Origin: Malachius bipustulatus
Taxonomy: Eukaryota > Arthropoda > Insecta > Coleoptera > Melyridae
Assembly (NCBI GenBank): GCA_910589415.1
Contig: OU342630.1
Span: 74,892,186-74,956,185, forward strand
Direction: 5' to 3'
Length of the DNA: 64,000 nt
In this document: positions 22,434 through 35,270 of the stretch, in pieces
How the letters are laid out: each line of letters begins with the position of its first letter
How positions within the stretch are numbered: position 1 is the stretch's first letter
Notes under the pieces: generated by a model
What the model was told of the DNA's origin: nothing
What the model saw: the letters and a program-made list of their open reading frames with translations, nothing else
Databases searched by the model: none
Translations under genes and position numbers: made by a program

Positions 22434-25307
22434 ACCGGAAGCCCTCTTTTATATGTCCAGTGGACTGTGGTAGGCCGTAGGAACCCGGATTTGACAACCC
22501 ACCTAAGTAGATGAGTAAAAGGCGGGTAGGGAAAGGGGTTATAAGAAGTATTTTGATAGGTGAGTTTTTCCCTCGGTCAGAAAAAGCCGCAGATTTTAAA
22601 ACAATTTCTTTTTTTTTACAAACCTACGTGGTTTGAAATGCATTATTGTTATTGTTAATAATTACTTATTATCAAATATTGACGCCAAGCGCCGCCAGTG
22701 GTTAACTATTTAGTAGTTTAATAAATTAGAAGCCCAAACAGTTGTTACGGATCAATATTTTAGCAGCTTTTGCCCGATTTTCAAATGCCTGGTCATAACG
22801 ATGAATTAGAATGAATATTAAGAGCCAACCATTTATTAAAGTAGAGCGGACACTAAAAATAAATTAGGAGTCAATTAAAGTAAACGGTCTTGAACTTAAT
22901 ACCGCGGGATAGGTAACTGTTAAATAAAAAATACAACGAATTTGGCTGTCTCCTCTCCAACTTTCAGCAAAAAGTTGTGCAACATTTTGGGTCAGCAACT
23001 TTGATTCAAAGTTCGAAATAATACAACTATCCAAAAACATTAAAACACTCAGTAGATATAAAACAATCTCAGGATCAAATGGAAGAAGGCTACGAACACG
23101 AAATACCCCTCTTCCATCAAACTTTTTCGTTCCTCCAGACTCGTTCTTTGTTTTTGTTCCCTCTGTGCCATGCCATGACCTCGACTTTCCAAGCGTGAGC
23201 AAAATAGCGATGGCAGGCAAAATGGAACGGATAATGGATTGTAGACCTTTCTAGAAGATCACAACTTGACCTGTAATCGGGCGCGTGGAAACCGCCGATT
23301 CGATTCGTGAAACATGAGGGGAGTCCGCATACGCGAACTTGGCAACAGCGCTTCAAAAACGAGTGAACGAGGTCTCGGAACTCTCTGGCTGGGTACCTCG
23401 GCTACGCCGACTAGATTGCGATTGCGGTAAAACTTGCATCGCGACTTGCGTCGAATCTCGACTCTCTCTATTTGTCTATTTCCTGACTATTTACGGTCAC
23501 ACACCACACTCGTCGCGGTGCAGTACTACATCTATTTGGGAGATGGGTGTGCATCAGATTTGACACAATATGTCTTGACATTTCTATTTCACTTCTTGTA
23601 AGTAGCAACATGACAGAAATGAATCAGACCTAAATTAATGTAGGTAATAATTGCAATTATTCATGTCGACAACAACATGCACTTAATCAAATAATCAAAA
23701 CATTTCCTATTAAAAAAAAAACATGCCACGTCATTTCTTTCAAACTTTCAATTCACTTTGCTGAATTCGCCAATCGCGTCAACCGCCATCGCCAACTGTA
23801 ACTAATCGATCATGTCATGAGCATGACTTGGGATCGATTCTAGAACATTTGAAGCAACTCGAAAAAAATTCTGGTCATTTTTCGATTACCTGCTAGCAGC
23901 AATAATTTGTAAAAATTGACAGATAAATTTATTTTCGCAAATTACTTGAGAGTAATTCTGAAGAACCTGCACTTAATCTATAGGTTAGGTATTTTTAAAA
24001 CCTTTTAGAATTCAAGCAGATTTGGCATTGATACAAATTGTAGGTATCTTGGCAGGATTATGTAGTAATAAAAAATACTTTGGAAACTAATGTATTTTGA
24101 CTGGAAGAAGAGAATGGGAGAAAGAGAAAAACAATGAAAGCCTTTTTATGATAATGAGATTACTAGCACAGTAGGGTCATTGTGCCGAATACCGCAACCG
24201 CGCTCATAGCAAAAAAGCGCGCACAAGGGGGGGTCTGGGTGGTACTGGATTGGTAATTAGTAATTCACTGCACATGTTACGTATCTATCTACGTACGAGT
24301 ATTATTTCTTGGACAAATAGCTTTTTCTCCGATGTTCCCGTACCCCAATATCGAGTATTCGCCCGTAACCAGCTTCACAGAGGAGACCTGTCAGACCTGA
24401 TCTGCGAATTCTGTGATGAATGTACCTATACACATAATCAGAATCGGACAAAGGAGGTCGCTTCGCTTACTCTATTCGGCACACTTACCAAAGTGAAATA
24501 ACGGACAACAGATAACCGGGAAGATCTTAATGCATGATCGAAAGAACGTTCCTGTAATTATTTTTGTTAATCTGGTCTCTGGTATAGGTCATAAGCCCTC
24601 ATAGAGCCCTCATACTCTTACCTTTTTTGCTGCTCATATCATTACCTTTCAACTTAGATTAGGCAAAAAAAATTGAGGGGGTTCAAGGAAGTTTGCCAAA
24701 AATTGTGGAGACGCGCGAAATTGAAAAAAAAAAGATTATGCTGCCAGGCTTACGGCTAAAAATAACAGTCCAGAAGCCAAACATTGAAAAGTTGACGGCA
24801 TCAAAGCCAAAACAACAGCAACCAACTGATGGTTGGTTCATTTTTTCATTGATTCATGAACATGCACTGGCGAATTGCCAATAAAGGCGCAGGCGCTTTG
24901 GGCCTTCCAAATTAAGGAAGCCTGCAAATTATTTCTTGGCATTGTCTGATTTTTTCACAACCTTTTCTCGTTTTTTGGTTAATTATTCTGGATTTTTCGC
25001 GTAACACCCCCCCCCCAGCCACCCTTTGTGGGTATAGTTCGCTTCCCTTCTCCAGATTTGTGTAATTAGTGATTTTTGTTTTAATCTACTGACATGCATA
25101 AATTTCTGTTATTTGTATTGTTTTGCTTGTAAATTCACTAGTAGCAGTCGGTGTAGGTCCAAGTACGTACACCACTGGCATTACTGATGACATACTTAAC
25201 AGCATGAACATTAATATATTTATTACTTATACCTACATATTTATTGTATAAAATTACCGAGCAAATACTGTCAACTAGAATACCGGGAACTCTCCCCTAA
25301 ACCGAAC
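22434..25307. other. Intergenic, no supported gene
   Basis: Minus-strand frames of 118 and 79 codons at 22864-23356 lie in a modestly GC-richer patch (22.9-23.6 kb). They have no recognisable motif, so I leave them uncalled. A possible inverted pair with GTGCCGAATA occurs near 24180 and 24475, perhaps the ends of a small MITE. C and G runs occur near 24225 and 25008. Confidence 0.3.
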
Positions 25308-25550
25308 GACAAGTTTCACAGCGCCATTATGCGGCAATTGGTGTCACTTATTGTTAACAAACTAATTGCAGTCTTTGTTATGTCTGTTCTAATTCCCAAT
25401 GCTAATTTCATTCCGTATTAGTAAGCTTACGAGTTGTGCTTTCAATGTTGATATTTGAAACTCCAAATATACCTTTTAGTATCACCCACATACGTTTGGG
25501 GGAGCTGCTGCAATTGTCGTCGATTGGGTATAGCAGTGTTCGGTATTGTT
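25308..25550. repeat. Second, diverged copy of the 22.1-kb repeat interior
   Basis: GACAAGTTT...CAGCGCC...TTGGTGTCACTT and TATCACCCACATACGTTTGG match the complement of 22275-22050 in the same order. Divergence is substantial. No terminal repeats are seen at this copy. Confidence 0.55.
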
Positions 25551-27309
25551 AGTTGAGAGTATTTTTGGTAACTAGCATTACAGGCATTTTTCGTGAGTAT
25601 AAGAGATCATCAATGACGCACTATTTCAACGGCACTGATTTTTCTTTAAATAGAAATTCATTCAGTTCTCAGCAAATATTGCATTTTGAATTTGCTTCCA
25701 ACACGTGGTACCTACATAAAAAATAAAATAAAAACGGTTGTTTAATATTTTATAATTACATCATTAATAATTGAAATGTTTTGCAAACATCATCAACAAA
25801 TTCTTTGAATACAAAAGATAAAAAAACAACTTTTTTGTTCTACACGTGAGAAATTTGGCCGAGTCTGTAGACACGTTGGTTCAAAAAAATACAACGGATC
25901 AATCTGCTGAAAATAACTGAAAATGATTTCCAAAATATCTCTTGAAAAAATTATTGAAAACATGGTTTTGCTTTTGATGCGGGCAAAACCCCCTGTACAG
26001 AGGCAATATTCTGTATAATATTTTTTTCTTACTTCCATTGAATCATCGTGAAAAGCCAATTTTCTTTAAAGTTTAAAGGACTACACTGTCAGCGGCTAAC
26101 CATGAAGAGCGTCAGATACATTAAAAAGTAGAAATAGACTGGAAGGCAACATAAATATGTACCCCTGGGGCCCTGGGGGACACCAACGTCATTGTGGGTG
26201 TCAAATATAATAATGCTTGTCGGCATTTCTCCGCACGTATCCACAGCTGCACTCCATATGGTGAAGATAAAATAAATATTTACATCTTACAACAGAGTCC
26301 ACAGGGTCCAGTCCTAAGGATAGGAGACGAGCCAGTTCTTAGCGATAAAGGAGTTCGGCGTTGATAACCTCCACTACTTTTACAAATCTTATCTTCAGAG
26401 CAATCGGTGTTTTTTTTTTGGCAACATTTTCCCCATTTTCAGGATAGGCTGTGCTCATGCAGACTTCAATCCAGGGAGAAATCTAGCTTTTATCATGGTA
26501 AGCGCCTAAACGCATACGAAAACGAAGTGGTGTTAACAATGGGAAGCAGACAATGAATATTGACTGGTTGTATTAAAATGACCTTAGCCTCTGCATTGCA
26601 CCTTGAGAATGTTGCTTGCATCTCTCGTGAACACTGAAAGGTCCGGAATAATATTGATTGCTAAATTTGCAGCAAACATGTTGAGCTATTATTAATGACA
26701 TTACGTTAGGTAGGTATAGTCAGTCTTTTTTATGCAAATAGGTGAACATTTATAAGATGAATGATAAACTGGGTATAAACTAGGTATGAGCCAAAATAAG
26801 GGGTAGAGATCTAGGAACTTACTGTGCACCTGCAACTTTGCAAACGCTAAGAAAAAGATCAAAACAAAAAGATTTTCCCCTTTGGTGGCATGTATCTAAG
26901 GAGAACCCGGAAAGTCATATATCTACAACAGTTATACAAATGGTCTCGAATATATTGGATCATGATGCAGTGACATTTTTCCAACAAGTCCTGTTACGGG
27001 TAATACTCCCACAGACGCCGACAAAGAAAGCCTCTCAGTCTAAATTTCCAAATGGAGATCGTAGTTTTGCTTGGCAAGTGACGATAATCGTACGATACGA
27101 TCGTTGTTCTTGATGTTGACGCGGCGAGCGAGTCCATTACGAGGAGAGGCCGCGCAGTAATATTAAAAGCGTAGTAGCGTAGCGCCCGAAGCTCGCCGTT
27201 ATTTCTCGCCGTTCGTTTGGTGAAGGCTCTGAACTCTGAGGAAGCAAAATATAGAAGAGGCTTCTTATGAAAGTACGCTGGAATAAATGTCAATTACTAA
27301 AAAAAAACT
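25551..27309. other. Intergenic, no supported gene
   Basis: A 91-codon plus-strand frame at 26838-27113 and a 99-codon minus-strand frame overlapping it lack motifs and splice support. A GC-richer patch occurs at 27115-27230. Nothing else is recognised. Confidence 0.3.
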
Positions 27310-28110
27310 AAAACGTAAGAACCGGAAACGGTAATTTTTTGCAAAAGGTATCTATTACTTCTTGAAGTGTCAAAAGTCATGTTTTCGAGATTTAATAAGA
27401 AGGTCTCGTTGTACCTAATGAGAATAATCTGTAATTAAAGAACAATCAGTTGATGCTGATGCTGACATAATTTAGCTTGCTACTTACCAAAAATTAACTT
27501 TTTGGAGAAGAATCTCGTTTTATTTTGAATAAAAACATGAATCAGGCTGACTATCGTTTGAACAACCACCAATTGCTTAGGCCAATTGGGTAATTTACCA
27601 GGTTCAATTAGACCAAAATCTAACCATTCGCCTTGAAACTGATTTGGCGATTTTCAGGTTGTTTTTTGACAAGTAAAAATAAAACTATTCAACGTCAATA
27701 ATAATTCATACCTTCCGATTTGTGCTCTGACGACAGCCAGCTTATTGTTCCTTCCATTATTTTCTAGAAAAAGCTAAGTGGTACAAGTACACGTCAAAAT
27801 ACAACCAGCACCAGCGCCTAACTTCCAAAAGTGGTCTTGTCACTTTAGTAATAATTAATTATTAAAAAAACAGACAGGTCTCAAACGACAAGATTTCCCA
27901 GGTTGCCTAGGCGTTCTAATCAATAAACTATGAGAACTAAAAACAATGATTCGCTATGCTAAGAATGACATCACCATTTTGAATCCGATACCAGAAAAAT
28001 TTTGCTCCGAACTCTCTTCGAAAAGTCGCAACTTACTGAAATAAAGGTGACAACAAGGTCAACCAAATAGAGCGATAAGGTGCTGTATTGTAAAATTTTC
28101 GTTGCCAAGT
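27310..28110. repeat. Dispersed repeat, copy B of 11.1-11.9 kb
   Basis: Homologous to 11115-11950 in the same orientation, with many substitutions and small indels. It includes ACTATTCAACGTCAATAATA and TTCATACCTTCCGATTTGTG unchanged. The frame corresponding to the possible exon at 11529-11656 contains a stop here. Confidence 0.65.
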
Positions 28111-28334
28111 TTGACTGAAAGTTTTTTTTTACATTTTGGAGACGATAATTTAACTCATGTATTAAAAATGACATAAGGAATAGTGTTTTTGTCACTTTGA
28201 CATCGGATAAAGTTAGCCCTAACTTTGCATCTGGATAAAATGTAAGCTAGCTTTTTAGACGCAAAATCAAGTAAGTAGTTACCAAGGTGATATTAATTAA
28301 ATATAATTAATTATATTCGTTAAATTATCTCCCT

Positions 28335-28560
28335 AAATTACACACGAGCTTATATTTTTTATCCGGATAAAGATGCACTTTTAAACTCAAATTTGTTTTT
28401 TCTTTGGTAATTCAACTCGTCAAATTGTCAGATAAAACGACTCGTCCTTCGGACTCGTCGTTTTATCAGACAATTTGACTCGTTAAATTGCCAATAAAAA
28501 ACAAATTTTCGTTAAAACTGCATCTTTATCCGGATAAAAAATAAGCTCTCGTGTAATTAC
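28335..28560. mobile_element. Hairpin MITE (snapback)
   Basis: Nearly the whole 226 bases form one imperfect palindrome around CGACTCGTCCTTCGGACTCG near 28450. Arms share TTTATCCGGATAAA, AACTCGTCAAATTG and CACGAGCTTAT-like blocks. The centre is GC-rich and would make a stable stem. No coding capacity. Confidence 0.75.
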
Positions 28561-29009
28561 CCCCGAAAAGTATTCAACCCACATCCCGAAATACTTTTAT
28601 TAGTGTCATATTATTTTAAAACAAAGATCAGTATGATGGCAATTGCAATTATTAGAGATAAGTAGATACCTGGGTACTTCCAATTAGGTAAGTATTTCAC
28701 GTCTCTCTGATTGTTTCCACTTAATATCGTAAGTTACTCAAGTCAGCAATGCGTTAAGCTAACAGGTACAGCTTATTAAAAATGTTTCTGAAACTTGCCA
28801 CAAATCTTCATTAGAGGTAGCATCTACTCACTACGAAAAAATGAAAGCGTCACAGCCTAAAATTTTGTTTTTCATTGGGGATAACTTTCGATATTCCCAA
28901 GGGATTTCGATTTTGTTTTCTCATGTCAGCAGCCCTATCCTTTTAGTATAGGCGGCGGCAGGGAGATTTTTCCTATGTTAATTTTTTCTATGTTAATGTG
29001 GAAAATGTA
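28561..29009. other. Intergenic, no gene seen
   Basis: AT-rich sequence without recognised features. Confidence 0.3.
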
Positions 29010-29986
29010 AAATGCACAACAATCTACAGTTTTTGCGTTACCGGGGGGGGGGGGGGGGATTAAAAAGTGCAAAATGTTTTTTTTTCAATTTCTTTCGGCT
29101 TGTAATATAGCTACGACAAAAGTAATTGCACCAGCGTGGAGGACAGGCTGAGCACTACCTACAAGTTAAAAGTTAACTCTCATTCTTTTCATCGTAACTG
29201 CAACGGGTAGGTATAACGATTGAGAAGCGGGGCAAACTTTTTGGAGCATTTTTATTATTGAATCGACCATAAAGTTAATAACAATAATTAATATTTGCAC
29301 TATTGTGTCCCCCGTTAAACATTATACGGTGTTTTTAATTCAACATTAAACATTCAAGTACCAACAGTAAAAACTTGTAGGTACTTGAATATAAGAATTC
29401 TAGACCTTTCGGAGACGAATTGACAAAGGGGGATTGAATCCTCAGGTAGATTCCAACGGCTAAACGGGATTCTACCACTGCGGTAGTGTGGAAAAGAGTC
29501 CACATGCAATGTATATTGTATTTTAATGTGTGAGGAATGACAAGTGTAAAAAAATACAGCAGAAGCTTTCCGAATTTACAATAGGTAGGTAGGTACCTAT
29601 ATCCAAAACAATTATTTTTTACGAATTCACAGGTCTAGTAACGAAATAATAAAAACAGTGCAGAATGACTAAAAATAGTAAAAACACGTTGATAAAATGA
29701 TCAATTTAATAAAAAAAATCTCCAAAAAAGAGTGCCTCGCCCCTCAATCGGCAACCGTCGCAGTTACAAATTACAACGAAAGTCGTGGGAGACGACAAAC
29801 TTGTAGTGCTCAGCTCGCCCTCTACGCTGGTCACAAAAATGCACAAAATAACAACAGTAATTATAATAATTACTGTTGTCGTATCATATTACGAGCCGAG
29901 AAAAATAGAAAATAAATTTTGCACTTTTTAGAACTTAACCCCCCCCCCCCCCCCCGTAATGCAAAAATGCAGACTTTTGTGCATTT
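29010..29986. mobile_element. Foldback with long G and C homopolymer tracts
   Basis: Inverted arms (about 29010-29200 and 29740-29986) share AAATGCACAA, GGGGG-tract, AAAAAGTGCAAAAT and GCTGAGCACTAC blocks. The left arm carries about 16 G in a row (from 29043) and the right arm about 17 C (to about 29955) at the mirrored position. Such runs are rare in AT-rich DNA, and their true lengths may be misread. Confidence 0.65.
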
Positions 29987-31078
29987 GGAACACAGAGGGG
30001 CCTAAAAGCATGCAGCGAGGTAGAGTATGTTTCCAGCTCCAACTCCCTACCGCCTGTATAAAATTTTCTGCTTTATTGGATCTTAAACAAACAAAAAAAA
30101 ACTTTCTACGTCAGGCTGATATGTATTGTGAAGGCGTGAAAAGTACTCGGCGGTTTTCGTATCTCCATTTTCCAAATAAATTGGTGAAACATCAAGCTTC
30201 AAAATTTCAATCATCAAAACTTACAAGAAACATTTATTTGGCAAACTGCTGGGATGTTAAACTACCCCTTCTTCTGTTTCAAAACGGTCTACTAACCGGT
30301 CTCGAAGATTAGTTCAAACCACAATCAAACTGGTTAAAGTGTTTACTTCGTGACGTCATTGCTTTAACAGGAAAATGAAACCTTTGAAACCGGAACGCAT
30401 CAGCTAGTGAAACTAAACATCAGTAAAAAACGACCATGGGAATTGCAGAAACTGACGCAAGATTGATCAAAATGATTCATTTTCGACCAGATTTTGACAG
30501 CATTTTAAAGCAACCAGAACCAATTTGACCCCCCCCCTGCAGAAATTGTTTCTGGTCGGCAAGATCTAAAGAGCCGATTTCGTTCATGAAATCATATTTG
30601 TCTCTATTTGATGAGCCAGATCATAAATAATGAGTACCTACCAGAAATTCAATGAAAATATTTTCAAGATGGCCGTACTTTCGCAAATCCCTGTAGTTGA
30701 CACCTACCACCTACTTTGTTATTTTAACGGGGACGGCAACAACTGTACCTATACCTAACAATTTTTTTTAAATTTTTCGAAAGATCAAACATACATATTT
30801 TCACAGTTGCAGTTACAGGGTGTAAAATAACGAACAGAAAACTTCCCGTATTTGAGGAAGTGCGGCCATCTTGAAAATTTTGTCATTGAGCTTCACGTGT
30901 TCACATGTCTCAAAAAAATTTCATTGAAGCTCTATTTTCTTCGTACCCTTAACTATCTGATCATCCTGTGTATGCATATAAATTCAATAAAAATTATAAA
31001 ATTCTATAGGTATCCACTTTAAATAAACTATATTCTACCTAAAAGTATGTATGTACTGTCACATAAAGGTCACTTACG
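29987..31078. other. Intergenic, no supported gene
   Basis: A 117-codon plus-strand frame (29959-30312) starts inside the foldback above and has no recognisable domain, so I do not call it. A run of C occurs near 30529. Nothing else is recognised. Confidence 0.3.
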
Positions 31079-31948
31079 TATACAGGGTAAGGCGCGAGAA
31101 CCTTAGGGCATTTTTATATGGAGAAGTGTTAGGAGTAGAAGTCTAAAAGTTTGTACATTTATGCTTTCAATTTTGACGAGCTAAACTAAAATATTTACAA
31201 CCCCTCACCATTTCCGGTTATACCGGAAGTTGCAATCAACTTTCTTATTTTAAATGGGACACCCTTTATATTATTACATTTTCAGATTGCCTGAAAAAAA
31301 GTAATAAAAATGATGTTTACAGTTCAAATTTGTATTGACCTATTAATGAGTTATAAACAAATGAAAATTGCAATTTTCCATTTTCAAAGCAGCTTAGCTT
31401 GAAAACGGGTCAAGATATCGGAAAACGGCTTACATGTCCCTATCCTAACTTTTTATATACTACGCTAGAGTACCTACAAAAAATAAATTTTTTTTATTAT
31501 TTTTTTTTTTGAAAATCGCTGAATTTTCATCACTTTGTATACAAATTTCATTAGCACCATAAGATAGTACGTGAAAAGTTAAGATAGGGACATGTAAGCC
31601 GTTTTCATCTATTTTGACCCGATTTCGACCTAAGCTGCTTTGAAAATGGAAAATTGCGATTTTCATTTGTTTATAACTCATAAACCACTCGTTACAATTT
31701 TGAACGACAAACACCATTTTTATTGCATTTTTTCAGGCAATCTGAAAATTTAATAATATACAGGGTGTCCCATTTAAAATAAGAAAGTTGATGGCAACTT
31801 CCGGTATAACCGGAAATGGTGAGGGGTTGTAAACATTTCAGTTCAGCTCGTCAAAATCGAAATTATATACGTACAATTTTTTAGACTTCTACTCTCAGGA
31901 CTTCTCCATATAAAAATGCCCTAAGGTTCTCACGCCTCACCCTGTATG
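31079..31948. mobile_element. Foldback element FB-4, TATACAGGGT ends
   Basis: Left end TATACAGGGTAAGGCGYGAG-like and right end ...CTCACCCTGTAT are inverted. Arms of about 360 bases meet near 31500. A second TACAGGGTGTCCCATTTAAA terminus lies within each arm, so one foldback sits inside another. The inner arms (GTTATAAACAAATGAAAAT, GGCTTACATGTCCCTATC) are shared with the element at 41.2-42.0 kb. Frames across the arms are not genes. Confidence 0.8.
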
Positions 31949-32643
31949 TAAGTGTGGTTATTATGTGAGGCTTGTTAATTTGATAATCGGAAAAATTTTG
32001 AAAATCTTGGTTTACTTTTGTTTCGCACTTTACTAAAATAGATACAAAAATTTGGCAAGTAGCTACTAAACCACGAACCACTTAAACAAAAAGTTATAAT
32101 AATTAAAACGGAACCTTTTAATTTTTGAAACAAAGTGTCGAGTATCTAAAAATGGTTGATGAGTAGAAAATAAAATTATAAAACCGCAATGCCCATTTAA
32201 TTTATTCTACAACAGGGACGTTTCTAAACAAAATTTCGAGATGGGAACTACACGCCTTCGAAGTACTTGATTACTAAAAAATTAAAGATAGCTAACCACT
32301 TAACCAGACCATGCATGCATATGCCTATAGGGCCAGGCAGAAAGTTGTAAACACAAGGGAAAAGTTTTTCATTTTGGAAAATGTATTTTGGTCGTAGGGA
32401 TTTTCGCGAGGATTTTCGATTTCATATTTGAAACCTTCCGTCAGTACTCAACAGTCAGTCAACATCAACAACATTTTTACACATCTTTAAAAACAACGAT
32501 TTATACATATTAAATCCTTTTACTATTTTTGGAAACACCTTCTACAGGTGCTCAAGCAGATAATTTGCAATATTTGTTTCAAAGATTGGGTTGGGGCTTT
32601 CCTTTAAATATTATGGTCACACCTCGGGTCACACAAATTTCAA
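31949..32643. other. Intergenic, no gene seen
   Basis: AT-rich, no recognised element. Confidence 0.3.
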
Positions 32644-33375
32644 ATGGGAAAAAGAAAAATGTTCCTTTTCGGGAAAGGAAAATTTTGATTTCGCTAATAG
32701 TTTGTGCTTCAAAAATGATGACAAATAATGACAACCGCACCAGCTGTCACGTGTCTTTTATAACTGTCAATTTTGACTTTTTTTTCAAAATTACAAAATA
32801 TATTTCTTAATTTTCAAAAATTTCAGAAACTGGCACAAAATTGTTCTCACTTTATGTCAAATTTATCTCTTCAAAGTTTTTTCTGTAACCAATTGGTTTA
32901 CCTAGTTATTTGTGAAAATTATATCAATTTTGCATCAAGTTGGTACCAATAAATTTCAACATGGCTTTCGCTACAATTTTTATAATATGTTTGCAGGAAA
33001 CAATATTTGGATCAACAATAATGGGTCACAAAAAACCTGGAAGAGATAAATTTGACATTAAGGAATAATTATTATTAGGTGCAAGGTTCAAAATTTTTGA
33101 AAACTCTAAAATTGGTTAGTTCAACATTTACTAGAGGTTTCAAAATTGGTACATGGGTGGAAAATGAAATATCAAACAACTTTTTCCTTTGACATTTTCC
33201 AAAATGTTGAAAACTAATGCCATATTTTGTAACTTTTTGCAAAAAATGTCAAGTTTGACAGTCAACAAAAAGACACGTGACAGCCATGATGCGTGTGTCA
33301 TTTGTCTCATTTTTGAAGCACAAACTTTTAGCGAAGTCAAAATTTTCCTTGACCGAGAAGGAAATTTTTTCCCAT
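32644..33375. mobile_element. Foldback element FB-5
   Basis: Inverted arms (about 32644-32835 and 33185-33375) share AGTTTGTGCTTCAAAAATGA and CTGTCACGTGTCTTTT, with an E-box-like CACGTG in each. The spacer is about 350 bases. The ends read ATGGGAAAAA/TTTTTCCCAT rather than TACAGGGTG. Confidence 0.65.
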
Positions 33376-33440
33376 AGTTAGGTAGGTTAGGTACCTATGA
33401 TGCGTAGGTTAGGTACCTACATTACCTACTTTATGTTGCG
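33376..33440. repeat. Cluster of TAGGTTAGGTACCTA words
   Basis: TAGGTAGGTTAGGTACCTA, TAGGTTAGGTACCTACAT and TACCTAC occur back to back. This is the densest group of a word seen throughout the window. Confidence 0.6.
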
Positions 33441-33965
33441 TATTTTCTACAGGACCCTGTATATAACCTGAATAATTTATTCATTAAAATTTTGAAAGGA
33501 ACACCACTACACAAAAACAATCATAATCAACAGTTTAACCAATAATTGATTTCGATTATTATTATTTAATGCATTAATGAAACCATTTAATGAAAACAAA
33601 ATGAAGTCCCTAACCAAACATTCAAATTAAAATATGAATGTGATCACAAGATTACGTAAAAAAAAACTCGAAAAATATAAAAGACAAGTAAGTAAGAAAA
33701 CCAGTAACAACGCAAAGAAGCAATACTTAACAATATGAGAAACAGAATAATTTGACGCATGACAAATACACCATAACTTGGCAATAAGCAGCAAGTAGGT
33801 AGGTAGATATTCGTGTCAAACCCACTTGACGTAAGTTTAAAACATAAATCTCCCTTTACGCTTTAAATAATTACCTTTTCCGGATAAAACCAATAAACAT
33901 ATCACAGTTACTATTAATAATAACACACTCTAATTCGCAGAACTTATTTAGGGAGACTTCAATTA
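33441..33965. other. Intergenic, no gene seen
   Basis: A single ACCCTGTATATA end near 33454. Nothing else recognised. Confidence 0.3.
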
Positions 33966-34160
33966 TTAGAAACATACACGGCCGCCACTGATGTTATCTC
34001 CTCCGAGGTAACGCTACGAGTGCAGAAAGCGCAGCGATGTTGTCACGTCGACACAGTTACTCTGCGCAAGGCTGTTCCGCTGGGAGTGCTGCTGGGCTGC
34101 AGCCCCCCCTCGCCCTCTGCCAGCTTCACGCTAACAACGTTTCCTAGAAATGGCTAGTCA
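33966..34160. promoter_or_regulatory. GC- and CpG-rich patch
   Basis: GC rises above half with several CpG (GTCACGTCGACACAG, GCTGTTCCGCTGGGAG) in otherwise AT-rich DNA. It may mark a promoter or untranslated exon. Strand and gene are unknown. Confidence 0.3.
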
Positions 34161-34885
34161 AAGTGATGGTACCGTTTTATTGCGGCAAGTCAAAAACACA
34201 AAATCGATAACCAGCCGCGTATTTTGACACATCGCAAGCGACACCATAAAGGGATACGTTTTATGGAGCACTTGGGTTACGATGCATAATCCAGATTACT
34301 TACGTCGATTTCATTATTCAAACCCAATAACCCAAATTAGGGTTTCTTCCTTCGCATTCATGCATACCTAATTAGGACCTAGGTACTTTTAATTATTTAT
34401 CTCGAAGGTTTGTTTAGTCCCATTTTGATCCCTGCTGGAATTCAATTTTTTTCGAGTGGCGCTTTCTTTTTTTTTGAACCTTCCTGTCCGCAATTTTTTA
34501 TAATCACAATAACAACTGACCTTGGATTCCGTAACAGCGAAAAATTATAGGTACTTAAGGTATAGGAGGTACCTTATTATTAAAAAAATTAAATCAAATA
34601 ATAACATACCTATAATAGGTATAATACATAGCTAGTTAGTCCTGGTCATCTATTGATTTTTACTACAAATAGGTAGATAGGTCTGCCAAAATAACTTGGT
34701 ATGTAGGTAAATATTTTTGTTACCTAAACTCACATTAGGCAGGTGTAAGACGACTGTATCCAATAAATAAATTTAAAATTTTCACAACTCGTAACAGTCA
34801 TTAGTCAATTACCGAAACCTTGTTTCGGTAATTACCTACGTATATCGAGTAAAATAATGACCAGTATCCGAAGATAGAAATCCTC
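34161..34885. other. Intergenic, no gene seen
   Basis: AT-rich. Contains several TAGGTACCTA-type words and a small palindrome (CGAAACCTTGTTTCG near 34813). Confidence 0.3.
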
Positions 34886-35270
34886 TATCAGGGCGCAAAG
34901 AATGAAATGTGAGGGTCTCGATCCCATCATCTCTTGCCATTCCATCCCATCCTCCAAACTTCTTATCAGCTTAATCTTGGCAAAAGGGCTCGACTGCCAG
35001 CCAACTGCTGAAATGAAGTTTGTGGTGCCGGCTGGGTTCAGGTTTCAGGTTCAGGCAGCAGCCTCCACGTCGACGTCGAGCTCTTATCTCGCTTCCACCG
35101 GCTGGCGCATGGCGCCTGGCGCCGGGCCCGCCCGGGCGGCCGCGCTGGTTGGTCGATCGAGATTCGAGATCGTGAGCAGCTGCAACGCAATAATAATAAC
35201 GTCGAAGTGACGATCGGAGATCGGAGCGCCGAGCTCCATTCTTGAATTTCTTGATCACGCGATCTGAGGA
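34886..35270. promoter_or_regulatory. CpG-rich island, possible promoter or untranslated exon
   Basis: The most GC-rich stretch of the window, including CCACGTCGACGTCGAGCTC and GGCGCCGGGCCCGCCCGGGC near 35065-35140. Overlapping frames of 102 and 95 codons on opposite strands reflect the lack of AT-rich stops rather than coding. Likely a regulatory region of a gene whose coding exons are outside the window or unrecognised. Confidence 0.35.

Noticed and set aside
22864..23356. Overlapping minus-strand frames of 118 and 79 codons
   Set aside because: They overlap in different frames in a locally GC-richer patch, which lengthens frames by chance. No recognisable domain.
24175..24490. Possible small MITE with GTGCCGAATA ends
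   Set aside because: Only about 15 of 20 terminal bases agree and no target duplication is visible.
29959..30312. 117-codon plus-strand frame
   Set aside because: Its start lies inside the right arm of the G/C-tract foldback and the peptide shows no family signature.
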